Assembly: GCF_003326755.1 (NCBI RefSeq)
Contig: NZ_JPWH01000005.1
Span: forward strand, 1 to 64,000
From: Thalassospira profundimaris
GTDB taxonomy: Bacteria; Pseudomonadota; Alphaproteobacteria; Rhodospirillales; Thalassospiraceae
Length of the DNA: 64,000 nucleotides
Direction: 5' to 3'
Shown: one piece after another, positions 36,229-45,543 of the stretch
Layout of the letters: the number at the start of each line of letters is the position of its first letter
Numbering within the stretch: the stretch's first letter is position 1
Notes under the pieces: generated by a model
What the model was told of the DNA's origin: nothing
The model's database searches: none
The model's input: only the letters and a program-made list of their open reading frames with translations
Translations under genes and position numbers: made by a program

Positions 36229-36254
36229 GTCCCGGCTTTGGTTGATAAAAACAG

Positions 36255-36283
36255 CGGGGCCGGATCATAACGATCCGGCCCCG
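36255..36283 (-). terminator. Terminator of the abc1 gene
   Basis: A twelve-pair GC-rich stem (CGGGGCCGGATC / GATCCGGCCCCG) with a five-base loop. On the minus strand it is followed by CTGTTTTTATC. It may also stop the convergent plus-strand gene, although no U-run follows on that side. Confidence 0.75.
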
Positions 36284-36307
36284 TACTCTCAGCTTTATTC
36301 TTGCCAG

Positions 36308-37684
36308 TTATTCCGGGTGTTCCAGCCCCACCTTTTCAAGGGCTTCATTCTGATTTTGCGCCAATTTGGCAACATCAAAATCCTGCACCAGATCATGGAA
36401 AATCCGGTACCAGTTCACCTTGGCATCCAGCCGTAAAAACACCGAACCAAGGCCCACAGCCGCCCGGTCCACCAGCACGAATTCGCGCGGCGGCTTCACC
36501 CCGCCAAGGCGACGCAATTCCGCATGGACCTTGCCGGCCACCTCCGCCCCATAGGCCACCGAATTGCTTTCTTCCATCTTGCGTTCGCGGTCATCAAGCA
36601 ACGGCCCATACACAAACCCGGCCCAGATATTCAGCACATCAATCAGTTCGTTTGACAGATTGGTAAAGCCCCAGCTTTCATAGGCCGCCACCGCCCGATC
36701 CCGGTCATTATCGCGCAGGGCATGATACAGCGAAATCACCGCCTCGACAAAACCTGGCTGGAACACCCGGATACAGCCAAAATCCAGCAAATTGACACTC
36801 AGATCATCACGCAGGGAATAATTGCCCAAATGCGGGTCGCCGTGAATGACACCATATTTATAGAACGGTACATACCAGGCCCGAAACATGTTGAGTGCGA
36901 CCTGGTTGCGTTCCGCCTCGGACGGGTTCCGGTCAACAAAGGCCTGCAATTTGCCGCCCTGAAGCCAGGTCATGGTCAAAAGGCGGCGCGTTGTCAGATC
37001 AATTATTGGTTCGGGCACATGCACATTCGCTTCATCGCGCAACATATGCCCATAAAGCGCCATTTGCCGCGCTTCACGTTCATAATCCAGTTCTTCACGC
37101 AGGCGCGCGGCAAGCTCCAACTGGATATTTTCCGCATCAATCGCGCTGTCATAACGCCGGTAAATGGCAAAGGCGGCACGAAGCTGTTTTAAATCGGCCT
37201 CGACGGTTGCGGCCATGTCGGGATATTGCAGTTTGCAGGCCACGTCACGGCCATCAGGCAGGCTGGCCTTATGCACCTGCCCCAACGATGCGGCCGCAGC
37301 AGCATCCTTGCCAAAATCGGCAAATTTATCCTGCCAGCCAGCACCCAGTTCGGTGCGCATCCGGCGTTTGACAAACAGCCACCCCATTGGCGGGGCATCG
37401 GCCTGCAAACCCGCCAGGGCATCGGCATAATCGCGCGGCAAGGCATCGGGAATGGTCGATAATATTTGCGCCACCTTCATCAGCGGGCCTTTCAGCCCGC
37501 CCAGCGCGGAGGTCAAATCGGCGGCATAACGGCCATGATCCACCTCGCCGCCGAAAACCTTGCCCACCGCAAGGCGCGTCGCCAGTTTCCCGGCAGACGC
37601 ACCAACGCGGGCATAACGACGCACCCGCCCGCCAAAACGATTATCTTCGGATTGGCGAAAATCGTCGTCGTTATCATCGCTCAT
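36308..37684 (-). CDS. ABC1/AarF-like atypical kinase
   Basis: A 458-residue protein of the ABC1 (AarF/UbiB/ADCK) family, linked to ubiquinone synthesis or lipid homeostasis. It has LKGPLMKVAQILSTIPDALP, where KVAQ fills the KxGQ position, the Ala-rich loop AAAASLGQVHKA and the ATP-binding lysine in VACKLQYP. The metal and catalytic residues are in GVIHGDPHLGNY and NLLDFGCIRV. No transmembrane helix is evident. The ATG at 37684 comes one base after the pepF stop, so the two are co-translated. Confidence 0.85.
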   Translation of the reverse strand: MSDDNDDDFRQSEDNRFGGRVRRYARVGASAGKLATRLAVGKVFGGEVDHGRYAADLTSALGGLKGPLMKVAQILSTIPDALPRDYADALAGLQADAPPMGWLFVKRRMRTELGAGWQDKFADFGKDAAAAASLGQVHKASLPDGRDVACKLQYPDMAATVEADLKQLRAAFAIYRRYDSAIDAENIQLELAARLREELDYEREARQMALYGHMLRDEANVHVPEPIIDLTTRRLLTMTWLQGGKLQAFVDRNPSEAERNQVALNMFRAWYVPFYKYGVIHGDPHLGNYSLRDDLSVNLLDFGCIRVFQPGFVEAVISLYHALRDNDRDRAVAAYESWGFTNLSNELIDVLNIWAGFVYGPLLDDRERKMEESNSVAYGAEVAGKVHAELRRLGGVKPPREFVLVDRAAVGLGSVFLRLDAKVNWYRIFHDLVQDFDVAKLAQNQNEALEKVGLEHPE

Positions 37685-37685
37685 C

Positions 37686-39461
37686 TCAGGAAAGCTCCTC
37701 CAGCTCGTCAATCAGGCGCTTGATCATATTCAGCCCACGCTGCCAAAAGGCCGGGTCCGACGCATCCAGCCCGAACGGTGCCAGCAATTCCTGGTGGCGC
37801 TTGGTGCCACCGGCTTTCAACAGGTCAAAATATTTCTGCTGAAAGCCCTCTTCGGAATGCTGATACACGTCATAAAGCGAATTCACCAGACAATCGCCAA
37901 AGGCATAGGCATAAACATAAAACGGCGAATGGATGAAATGCGGGATGTAAGACCAGTAATATTTGTATTCCTCGTCATAGCGGATCGCATCACCCAGACT
38001 TTCCTTTTGTACGTCCAGCCAGATCTCGCAGATCTCATCCACCGTCAATTCTGCCTCGCGGCGTTTGGCATGAACACGTTTTTCAAACTCGAAAAACGCA
38101 ATCTGGCGCACCACGGTGTTGAGCATATCCTCAACCTTGCCCGCCAGCATGATGCGTCGCATCTTCGGATCGGTTTCAGCGCGCAGCATCGACTGGAAGG
38201 TCAGCATTTCACCAAAGACCGATGCGGTTTCCGCCAGGGTCAACGGCGTATCGGACAGGAAATAGCCCTGTTCGCCTGCCAAAATCTGATGCACGCCGTG
38301 GCCCAGTTCATGCGCCAGCGTCATCACATCGCGGGTTTTGCCATGATAATTCAGCAACAGATAGGGGTGGACAGACGGCACGGTGGGATGCGCAAACGCG
38401 CCCGATGCCTTGCCCGCACGCGGCGGCACGTCAATCCAGGGGTTATCAAAAAACCGCTTGCCAATCGCGGCAAGATCGCCAGAAAACTCGCCATAAGCCT
38501 TCAGCACGGTTTCACGCGCCGTGTCCCAGGCAATTTCGCGGTCGTCATCTTCAGGCAGCGGTGCATTGCGATCCCAGTAATCAAGCTGATCCACACCAAA
38601 CCATTTGGCTTTCAGCTTGTAATAACGGTGCGATAAATCACCATAGGATGACGTCACGGCTTCACAAAGCGCCTCCACCACATCATCTTCCACCTGGTTG
38701 GACAGATTGCGCGCACTGACCGGGGTGGCAAAACTGCGCAGGCGGTCGTCAATTTCCTTGTCTTTGGCCAGGGTATTGGTGATGTGGGCCAGCAATTTGA
38801 TGTTTTTGCCCAACACATCGCCAATGGATTTCGCGGCAACCTTGCGGTCCTCTACCTTGGTCGAGGACAGCATATTGGCCGCTTCGGACATCGTCAGGTC
38901 CTGACCATTAATCGGAAAGCGCAATTCGGCCATCGTCTGGTCAAACAGACGGATCCACGCCCCCGAACCGGCCACTTCGCGTTCGTGCAAAACCTGTTCG
39001 ACTTCGTCGGAAAGCTGATGCGGGCGGAAAGACCGGTTTTCATCCAGCCACGGGCGATAACGCGCCAAATCGGCACTTTCATCATATTTCGTCTGCAGGG
39101 CGGCTTCCTCGATCCGGTTGAGCTCCAGCCCGAAAAACAGGGTAAAGCTGGAAATCGTGGTAAGCTGTTCGCGCACCCCCTGATAAAACTGCCCAATCGC
39201 CGGGTCGCTGCCATCCCCGGCATGAAGCAGGCCCGCAAACGAACCAATCCGGCCGCAAATTTCAGAAATGCTTTCATATTCGGCAATGGCACCGGCCAGC
39301 GCATCGCCCGACAAACCGGCTAGTTTACCCTGATATTCCTTCTGGAATGCCTCCGAACGCTGTTTGGCATCATCAAGATCGCGGCGAATGGCCGGGTCTT
39401 TGGCATCCGCATACAAATCGCTCAGATCCCAGGTCGGCAGGTTCTTGTTTATCGCGTTCAT
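37686..39461 (-). CDS. pepF: Oligoendopeptidase F, M3 family
   Basis: A 591-residue cytoplasmic zinc peptidase that degrades short peptides. The zinc site HELGH is in TLAHELGHGVHQILAGEQG, with the third ligand glutamate in LTLAETASVFGEML. It starts MNAINKNLPTWDLSDLYADAKDP. It is first gene of a pair with the ABC1 kinase and divergent from the acyl-CoA ligase. The C-terminal KYFDLLKAGGTKRHQELLAPFGLDASDPAFWQRGL is typical. Confidence 0.92.
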   Translation of the reverse strand: MNAINKNLPTWDLSDLYADAKDPAIRRDLDDAKQRSEAFQKEYQGKLAGLSGDALAGAIAEYESISEICGRIGSFAGLLHAGDGSDPAIGQFYQGVREQLTTISSFTLFFGLELNRIEEAALQTKYDESADLARYRPWLDENRSFRPHQLSDEVEQVLHEREVAGSGAWIRLFDQTMAELRFPINGQDLTMSEAANMLSSTKVEDRKVAAKSIGDVLGKNIKLLAHITNTLAKDKEIDDRLRSFATPVSARNLSNQVEDDVVEALCEAVTSSYGDLSHRYYKLKAKWFGVDQLDYWDRNAPLPEDDDREIAWDTARETVLKAYGEFSGDLAAIGKRFFDNPWIDVPPRAGKASGAFAHPTVPSVHPYLLLNYHGKTRDVMTLAHELGHGVHQILAGEQGYFLSDTPLTLAETASVFGEMLTFQSMLRAETDPKMRRIMLAGKVEDMLNTVVRQIAFFEFEKRVHAKRREAELTVDEICEIWLDVQKESLGDAIRYDEEYKYYWSYIPHFIHSPFYVYAYAFGDCLVNSLYDVYQHSEEGFQQKYFDLLKAGGTKRHQELLAPFGLDASDPAFWQRGLNMIKRLIDELEELS

Positions 39462-39627
39462 TGGTCCTCCAGATCATTCGGAACATAAAAGTCTTTGCTG
39501 CGATATAAGACAAAGATATTTTCATCGCCAGCGCGAGCAGACAAAAAGATCAAAACACTTGATCTTGCGGCCATTGGCACATGCGCCGTAAAGCTTATAT
39601 ATATGAAAACAATAACAGGGAAACGCC

Positions 39628-41445
39628 ATGACGAATTTGCAGGATTATGCCCAGTGGCAGAACTTGCCTTCGATGTTTTTCGATTTGGCTGCGAAAAATG
39701 GCGACAAGCCCCTTTGGTGGACCAAATCGCCAGATACGGATGAATTCGTTCCCACCACATGGCGCGAAGCAGCCCGGCAGGTCCGTGCCCTTGCCCGATC
39801 CCTTTATAAACTGGGTGTTCGCCCCGGTGATCGGGTGATCTTGCTATCGGAAAACCGCACCGAATGGGGCATTGCCGATTTGGCAATTATGTGTGTGGGC
39901 GGGTTAACCGCCCCGGCCTATTCCACCAATACCGAACGTGATCACTTGCATATCATCGAGGATTCCGGTGCGGGCCTTGCCATCATTTCCACCAAAAAGC
40001 TGGCAAAACCGTTTTTGCATGGTGCGCTGGATTCCGGGCGCTGTCGCCATGCCATCACGATCGAGGATTGGGGCCAAAATTTTGTCGGCGGCATCACCAT
40101 TTCCAAATGGGATGACATGATCGCCCAGGGCGAGGCCCTGGATGACGATGTAGATGCGTGGGTTGCCAATATCAAACGTACCGATACCGCCTGTCTGATT
40201 TATACATCGGGCACCGGCGGCGCGCCCAAGGGGGTGATGCTCAGCCACGGGGCAATTCTGAACAATTGCGCCGGGGCGTTTGACATTATTGATGCACTTG
40301 GCATTGATAATGAAATATTCCTGTCGTTCCTGCCGCTATCGCATTCTTACGAACATACCGCCGGGCTTTATTTCCCCATCAGCCTCGGTGCGCAAATCTA
40401 TTATGCCGAAAGCCTGGACAAACTGGCGGCCAACCTGGCCGAAGTCCGCCCGACCATCATGACGGCGGTCCCCCGCCTTTATGAAATGCTGTATCAGCGC
40501 ATGAGCCGCACACTGGAAAAAGAAGGCGGTTTCAAGCTGAAACTGTTTAACCTGACGCTGCGTCTGGGCCGGAAAAAATACGAAGGCGAACGCCTGGGCC
40601 CGGTTGAATGGGTGCAAAACCTGGTGTGCGAACTTCTGCTGCGCCGCAAGCTGCGCCAGCGGTTTGGTGGCCGCCTCAAGGCAATGGTTTCTGGCGGCGG
40701 GCCGCTTAATTATGAACTGGGGGTTCTGTTTGTGTCGTGCGGTTTACGCATTTTGCAAGGATACGGCCAAACCGAATTCAGCCCTGTCGTGTCGTGCAAC
40801 CGGGCGGAAAACAACAAATTGCGTACCGTTGGCCCGCCCATGCTGGGTGTTGAATGCAAAATCGCCCCGGATGGCGAGATCCTTCTGCGCGGGGAAAGCC
40901 TGATGCAGGGTTACTGGAACCTGCCCGAAACGACGGCGCAAACCATCATTGACGGCTGGCTTCATACCGGCGATATCGGCCAGTTCGATGAAGAAGGCAG
41001 CCTGATGATCACGGACCGCAAGAAGGACATTATTGTCAATTCCGGCGGTGACAATATATCCCCGCAGCGGATCGAGGGGCTGCTCACCCTTGAAACCGAA
41101 ATCGCCCAGGCAATGGTTTATGGCGATGATCAGCCCTATCTGGTTGCCATTCTGTGGCCCGAAGAAGACGTCATGCGCGAATTTGCCCGCACCCACGGTG
41201 TCGAAAACAAGATCGAAATCCTCTCGGAAAATGAAGAATTCCGTAAAATGATCCGAAAGGCCATTGATCGCGTTAATACAAGGCTTTCCACCATTGAAAA
41301 AGTCCGCAGCTTTGCCTTTGCCGACAGCGCCTTTAGCATCGATAACGCAATGCTCACGCCCTCGATGAAAATTCGCCGTCACAAAATCCGGGAGGCCTAC
41401 GAGCATCGTCTCAAGGCCCTGTATCAGCGCAAACGCCAGAAATAA
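39628..41445 (+). CDS. Long-chain acyl-CoA ligase-like AMP-forming enzyme
   Basis: A 605-residue ANL-superfamily ligase that activates fatty acids to CoA esters for degradation or lipid synthesis. The ATP loop is LIYTSGTGGAPKGVMLSH (about residues 190-207), with glycine in place of the second threonine. Later motifs are LQGYGQTEFSP, WLHTGDIGQFDEEGSLMITDRKKD and a C-terminal lysine segment LTPSMKIRRHKI. Size and the FFLPLSHSYEHT-type segment fit long-chain ligases. An AGGGA sequence is seven bases before the ATG. The gene stands alone, divergent from pepF. Confidence 0.88.
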   Translation: MTNLQDYAQWQNLPSMFFDLAAKNGDKPLWWTKSPDTDEFVPTTWREAARQVRALARSLYKLGVRPGDRVILLSENRTEWGIADLAIMCVGGLTAPAYSTNTERDHLHIIEDSGAGLAIISTKKLAKPFLHGALDSGRCRHAITIEDWGQNFVGGITISKWDDMIAQGEALDDDVDAWVANIKRTDTACLIYTSGTGGAPKGVMLSHGAILNNCAGAFDIIDALGIDNEIFLSFLPLSHSYEHTAGLYFPISLGAQIYYAESLDKLAANLAEVRPTIMTAVPRLYEMLYQRMSRTLEKEGGFKLKLFNLTLRLGRKKYEGERLGPVEWVQNLVCELLLRRKLRQRFGGRLKAMVSGGGPLNYELGVLFVSCGLRILQGYGQTEFSPVVSCNRAENNKLRTVGPPMLGVECKIAPDGEILLRGESLMQGYWNLPETTAQTIIDGWLHTGDIGQFDEEGSLMITDRKKDIIVNSGGDNISPQRIEGLLTLETEIAQAMVYGDDQPYLVAILWPEEDVMREFARTHGVENKIEILSENEEFRKMIRKAIDRVNTRLSTIEKVRSFAFADSAFSIDNAMLTPSMKIRRHKIREAYEHRLKALYQRKRQK

Positions 41446-41630
41446 TGCCGCCCCGCGTGAGGGTGTTTTTGCCCCTGTCGAACAAAGACACCCTCATTAA
41501 CCCGCATAGTGCGGTCAATACACCTTACACGGCACTTGCATCTTGACCAGAACTTCCCAAAATAGAAAAATATACTAGCAATACTATCGCCCTGATTGCG
41601 GCACCTGTGGGGTCTGTTCAAAATCCGACA

Positions 41631-42527
41631 ATGGGAAACACACATAGCAACCCGGAATTTCACACCCGATTACGGGCAACATTGCCGACGCGCGTCGCAA
41701 TGTCTGGCATCTGTTTGCCAATATGGGTTCTGATGTGTTTTGTGATGCTAACCGGAACGGCCCTCGCCCGGGAACAGGAGGCCTGTCATCGTATTTCCGT
41801 CGGATATAGCAATTATCCGCCTTTTTCCTATCAAACCGCCGATGGCCGCGATGCCGGGGCCTCCGTTGAAGTTGCCAAACGGGCCTTCGCCAAAATGAAT
41901 GTCATGGTCGAACTGACGCAAATGCCGTGGGTACGCCTGTTGCAGGAAACCAGAAACGGCAATATCGATTTCGTCACGGCTGCCTATCGCACCAAGGAAC
42001 GTCAGTCCTGGGCCAGCTATAGTGACATGCCCATTGGCTATGAGCGGATTGTTGCCATCCATGCCGGTATTTTCCATCAGGACCGCCTGACACTGGAGGA
42101 TTTACGCCAGAAACGCGGTTTGATCCGCCGGGGGGACAGCCACGGCCAAATGGTTGATACCGCCATTGGCAAAGGGCAGCTTGACATTTTCGAGGTGCCC
42201 GAAATCGACGATGGCCTGCATATGCTGGATGCCGGTCGCGCGGATTATTTTCTGACCAGCGATGCCATTGCCCGCAACATGATGCAGGAAAACACCTTTC
42301 CCGATTTGGTATTTGACCGGCTGGATGTCGATGGCGAGGCCCTGTATGCCCTGTTTTCGCGCAAAAGCAGTTGCCATGCACTGCTGACCAGTTTTAACGA
42401 CACCATTCGCACGCTCTATCGTGAAGATTTAATGCCAACTGTTCTGGTTCAGTATTTGCGATCAGTTGGATCGCCGCTTGTTTTGGGGATGGACGAAACA
42501 ATCAAGCCACTGATGCCGGCAAACTGA
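41631..42527 (+). CDS. Exported solute-binding protein, family 3-like
   Basis: A 298-residue protein with a long N terminus and a hydrophobic signal segment (ICLPIWVLMCFVMLTGTALA). The mature part looks like the periplasmic amino-acid-binding fold: RISVGYSNYPPFSYQTADGRDAGASVEVAKRAF and NIDFVTAAYRTKERQSWASYSDMPI. No permease or ATPase is adjacent, so it may be a sensor or a free-standing binding protein. The start is uncertain: the frame opens at a GTG (41607), and an ATG just before the hydrophobic segment (41700) would give a more normal signal peptide. Confidence 0.75.
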   Translation: MGNTHSNPEFHTRLRATLPTRVAMSGICLPIWVLMCFVMLTGTALAREQEACHRISVGYSNYPPFSYQTADGRDAGASVEVAKRAFAKMNVMVELTQMPWVRLLQETRNGNIDFVTAAYRTKERQSWASYSDMPIGYERIVAIHAGIFHQDRLTLEDLRQKRGLIRRGDSHGQMVDTAIGKGQLDIFEVPEIDDGLHMLDAGRADYFLTSDAIARNMMQENTFPDLVFDRLDVDGEALYALFSRKSSCHALLTSFNDTIRTLYREDLMPTVLVQYLRSVGSPLVLGMDETIKPLMPAN

Positions 42528-42654
42528 AACCGCCCTCCCTTAAGCCTGCCATCCCGACAAATCGTATCGGGACAATATCGCACTGGAACTTCCCGGATCG
42601 ATCTGGCAATTTGGATCCGGTCACAGGTTATACATTCATCACGGTCCGAGCGGC

Positions 42655-43074
42655 ATGAGCGCAGAACACACGCTTCCTTCCCTTCTTCTGGTGCGCGGCC
42701 TTCCCGGCTCTGGCAAATCAACACTCGCCTGCCGTCTGTGCCAGACGGACCATCATATCCATCTTGAAGCTGACATGTTCATGACCGATGATGCCGGAAA
42801 CTACCGGTTTTCCGCCGCACGGCTGGGCGAGGTTCACAAATACTGCGAAACCGAAACGCTACGGCATTTGCGCGAAGGCCATCATGTGGTGGTCTCCAAC
42901 ACCTTCAGCCAGATATGGGAAATGCAGCCCTATCTTGATATGGCAGCGGAGCTTGGCATTCCGGTTCAGATCATCGAATGCCAGGGTCAGTTTAAATCCA
43001 TCCATGACATTCCTGACCGCAATGTCCGCGAAATGCGCAACCGCTGGGAAAAACTGCCCCAGCCGGAATTTTAA
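42655..43074 (+). CDS. Small AAA_33-type P-loop kinase
   Basis: A 139-residue P-loop protein resembling the kinase part of polynucleotide kinase and zeta-like enzymes. Walker A is in LLLVRGLPGSGKSTLACRL (about residues 10-28). An acidic LEADMFMTDDAGNYRF follows, with HVVVSNTFSQIWEMQPYLDMA and a lid with DIPDRNVREMRNRWEKLP. A plausible GAGCGG precedes the ATG. Substrate unknown; no toxin-antitoxin partner was seen nearby. Confidence 0.72.
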   Translation: MSAEHTLPSLLLVRGLPGSGKSTLACRLCQTDHHIHLEADMFMTDDAGNYRFSAARLGEVHKYCETETLRHLREGHHVVVSNTFSQIWEMQPYLDMAAELGIPVQIIECQGQFKSIHDIPDRNVREMRNRWEKLPQPEF

Positions 43075-43104
43075 CCCCAAATTCCCCTGCCCAAACCTGC
43101 CATT

Positions 43105-44400
43105 TCACGCCGCCCGGGCAAAGGCCTTAAGTCTGGCCCGCAAGTCCGGGGAAGCGGTGCCGCCATTCCGGCTAAAAATAAGGGTTTCAAGTTCCTCAAG
43201 GGTTTCGCAAGCGTAAATAGCAGGCAAATCTTCGGGGAAATCCAGGTTCAAAGCCACGATAACCTGCTGAGACTGCGCTGGCGAGACAGATACCCCGCCA
43301 GCATTATGTGCCGTCTTTTGGTGTTGCAGATAGCGCCACAAAGTGGGCACGACAGGCAAACCGGACGGACTTTCATCAGACCAAACCGGAGATTCCGGTA
43401 CGACAGGAACCGCAAGATGCCTCACCACCAGTTTGGGCGTGGCTGACATCACATATTCAATGTCAAACCGGCTGTCTTGCGAAATATCGGCAATGTCATA
43501 GCGTAATGGCAGATTCAACGAGCACTGGTTCATCCCCAGAAAATGCCGGTCATAGACACAAATATCCGTTGTAATTTGCAGGGTGTGATGCGAAGGCGTT
43601 GTTTGCACCGGCGCCGGGAAACGGCCTTTCAGACACTTCATGTTCCCCGCGTTTAACGCGGTGGCAGTTTCGCGATCCAGTGTAAAAAAGCGACCAATGG
43701 GCAAGGGATCGGCCAACTGTTCCCGTTGCGAGACCAGCGCCCCCTCAATCATTACCGATTGTGGTACCAACGCGCCGTCCGTTTTTAATCCTTTTACCAA
43801 ATGGGCGAAAATGGCGACCTGTGGTTCGGCATGAAGACGGGCCGTCATGGTTTCGGACACGATCACATCATAACTGGCGTCGGGCACCGGCCATTTTAAA
43901 ATATCCACACATTCAATGGCACGAATGCGGTCCTGCACGCCCAAAACATCAATCAGCTTTTGCACATATTCCAGCGATGACTGATGGATATCGAGCAAAG
44001 TCACCTGAATATCCGACGGCGAAAACAACGGCAGCAAAGGTACAATCAACAGGCCAAACGGCCCGGTTCCCCCATAAAGCACCTCAACGGGTTTCGTCCC
44101 CGTTTTCTGATCGCAAATGGCCTGATAACAACCCCGTATAAATACCTGGCTTCGCATATATTCAAGCGCACATCGCCCCGCTGTGATCAGTGAAACACCT
44201 TTTCCGCCATCTGTCGAGCTTGCATAATCAAGCTTGCTTCCAGGTGTCAGGTCTATATCGGTCAGGGCCACCAGAATATCGACCATTTCACATATATCCT
44301 GCCGATTACCCGACAGAGCATCGGCGGGCAACGCCAAAAAATGCGTTATAATGTCCTGCAATCTTGCCGTTTTTGCACATGTCTCATACCGGTCCACCAA
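43105..44400 (-). CDS. PRMT-like SAM-dependent methyltransferase
   Basis: A 431-residue protein. Residues about 50-230 form a class I methyltransferase core. Motif I is VEVLYGGTGPFGLL (about 100-113), the SAM-ribose acidic end VTLLDIH follows, then DRIRAIECVDILKWPVP. YDVIVSETMTARLHAEPQ (about 175-192) matches the double-E loop of protein arginine methyltransferases, with both glutamates kept. LKTDGALVPQSVMIEGALV follows as in the PRMT family. The C-terminal half does not show the usual THW loop, so the target (protein arginine or another nucleophile) is open. It stands alone. Confidence 0.65.
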   Translation of the reverse strand: MVDRYETCAKTARLQDIITHFLALPADALSGNRQDICEMVDILVALTDIDLTPGSKLDYASSTDGGKGVSLITAGRCALEYMRSQVFIRGCYQAICDQKTGTKPVEVLYGGTGPFGLLIVPLLPLFSPSDIQVTLLDIHQSSLEYVQKLIDVLGVQDRIRAIECVDILKWPVPDASYDVIVSETMTARLHAEPQVAIFAHLVKGLKTDGALVPQSVMIEGALVSQREQLADPLPIGRFFTLDRETATALNAGNMKCLKGRFPAPVQTTPSHHTLQITTDICVYDRHFLGMNQCSLNLPLRYDIADISQDSRFDIEYVMSATPKLVVRHLAVPVVPESPVWSDESPSGLPVVPTLWRYLQHQKTAHNAGGVSVSPAQSQQVIVALNLDFPEDLPAIYACETLEELETLIFSRNGGTASPDLRARLKAFARAA

Positions 44401-44573
44401 AATGCCGCTCCACCCTGTTTGTCACCCGAAAAACAGGCGATGGCGCAAAAAAACAAAGACCATAATACGCAGAAATTGCTGCCTCAGCGTCTTTTGCGAC
44501 ACACACCCGGTCGTCAGACGCGCCCCGGCAAAAGCTGTGAACACAAAATCAAAATATGTGATGCCAGACGATG

Positions 44574-45389
44574 CTACTGGGCGGCAGAAAACACCTTTTT
44601 CAAAACATCCGTCGTCCATTGACCCGGATTGTTGCGAATTTCGCCTTCCTGCTGTGCCAGATAATGGAAAAGCCCCTTCATCGCCGCATCGGTGGCATAG
44701 TCTGTCAGCGATGTTTTAATATCGGGCATCATTGGCAGGCTGTCATATTGCCCCAGCATCTGGTCATAAAGCTGCAAGGCACCGGTATCGGACAACGCAT
44801 CATTCATGACCGGGCGCATATCATCGGCAATCTGGTTGCCGGAAACCTTTTGCAAATAGCGGGTCGCGGCATCATCCGGGCCCTGCAAAATCGCCTTGGC
44901 ATCAGCCACGGTCATTTTCCGGACCGCATCAACCAGGATATTCCCGGCATTGTCCATTGCGCTTTCGGCCGCCCTATTCATGCGCAATTCAATTTCATCG
45001 CCATAACTGCCCATGCCGGCTTTGTTCAGCAGGGTTTGCGCACGCTTGACCGGCCCCGGCAGGGGAATATGCGCCACCGGGTCGGCATTAAAGCCATCCT
45101 TTTTGCCCAGCATCGCCGTTACGGTACCAATGCCCTTATCAAGCGCCTGGCGCAAACCATCATCGACCATCTCCTGCGACAGGCCCGAAAGGTTGCCACT
45201 TTTCGTGCCAGTCGTGCGGGTTGTCTCCCCCGAAGAGGATGACTCTGTCCCCATCACGGTACCCAGCGCCTTTTTGGCCGAATTGAAAAACGAATTTTCA
45301 GCCTGTGCCGGTTGTGACAGGGCAAGAAGGCCCATGCCCATAACCGCAAATGACGCCGCAACAGCAATTTTCGATAACGACACGGACAT
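44574..45389 (-). CDS. DUF4197 family exported protein
   Basis: A 271-residue protein with a signal peptide (SLSKIAVAASFAVMGMGLLALSQPAQA) and the DUF4197 body. The latter includes EMVDDGLRQALDKGIGTVTAMLGKKDGFNADPVAHIPLPGPVKRAQTLLNKAGMG, then RAAESAMDNAGNILVDAVRKMTVADAKAIL. The function is unknown; probably periplasmic or lipid-associated. AGGAG lies upstream of the ATG at 45389. It is followed on the same strand by no obvious partner. Confidence 0.8.
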   Translation of the reverse strand: MSVSLSKIAVAASFAVMGMGLLALSQPAQAENSFFNSAKKALGTVMGTESSSSGETTRTTGTKSGNLSGLSQEMVDDGLRQALDKGIGTVTAMLGKKDGFNADPVAHIPLPGPVKRAQTLLNKAGMGSYGDEIELRMNRAAESAMDNAGNILVDAVRKMTVADAKAILQGPDDAATRYLQKVSGNQIADDMRPVMNDALSDTGALQLYDQMLGQYDSLPMMPDIKTSLTDYATDAAMKGLFHYLAQQEGEIRNNPGQWTTDVLKKVFSAAQ

Positions 45390-45474
45390 ACAGCAAGGCT
45401 CCTGTTGGGTGAAGGAAACAGCAAGGATCATCCTAACTGATCAAACTTCGCGGCCAAAATATGTTTGTAAAACA

Positions 45475-45506
45475 AAACACCCGGCATCGGAAAATGCCGG
45501 GTGTTT
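45475..45506 (-). terminator. Terminator of clpB
   Basis: A thirteen-pair stem (AAACACCCGGCAT / ATGCCGGGTGTTT) with a six-base loop. On the minus strand it is followed by TGTTTTAC. It lies 38 bases past the clpB stop. Confidence 0.85.
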
Positions 45507-45543
45507 CGTTCATCATCAGACGGGGGCAAACCCGGATGGCAGG

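Noticed and set aside
41458-41495. Hairpin GAGGGTGT / ACACCCTC behind the acyl-CoA ligase as a terminator
   Set aside because: The loop is about 20 bases and neither strand has a U-run after the stem, so I do not call it a terminator.
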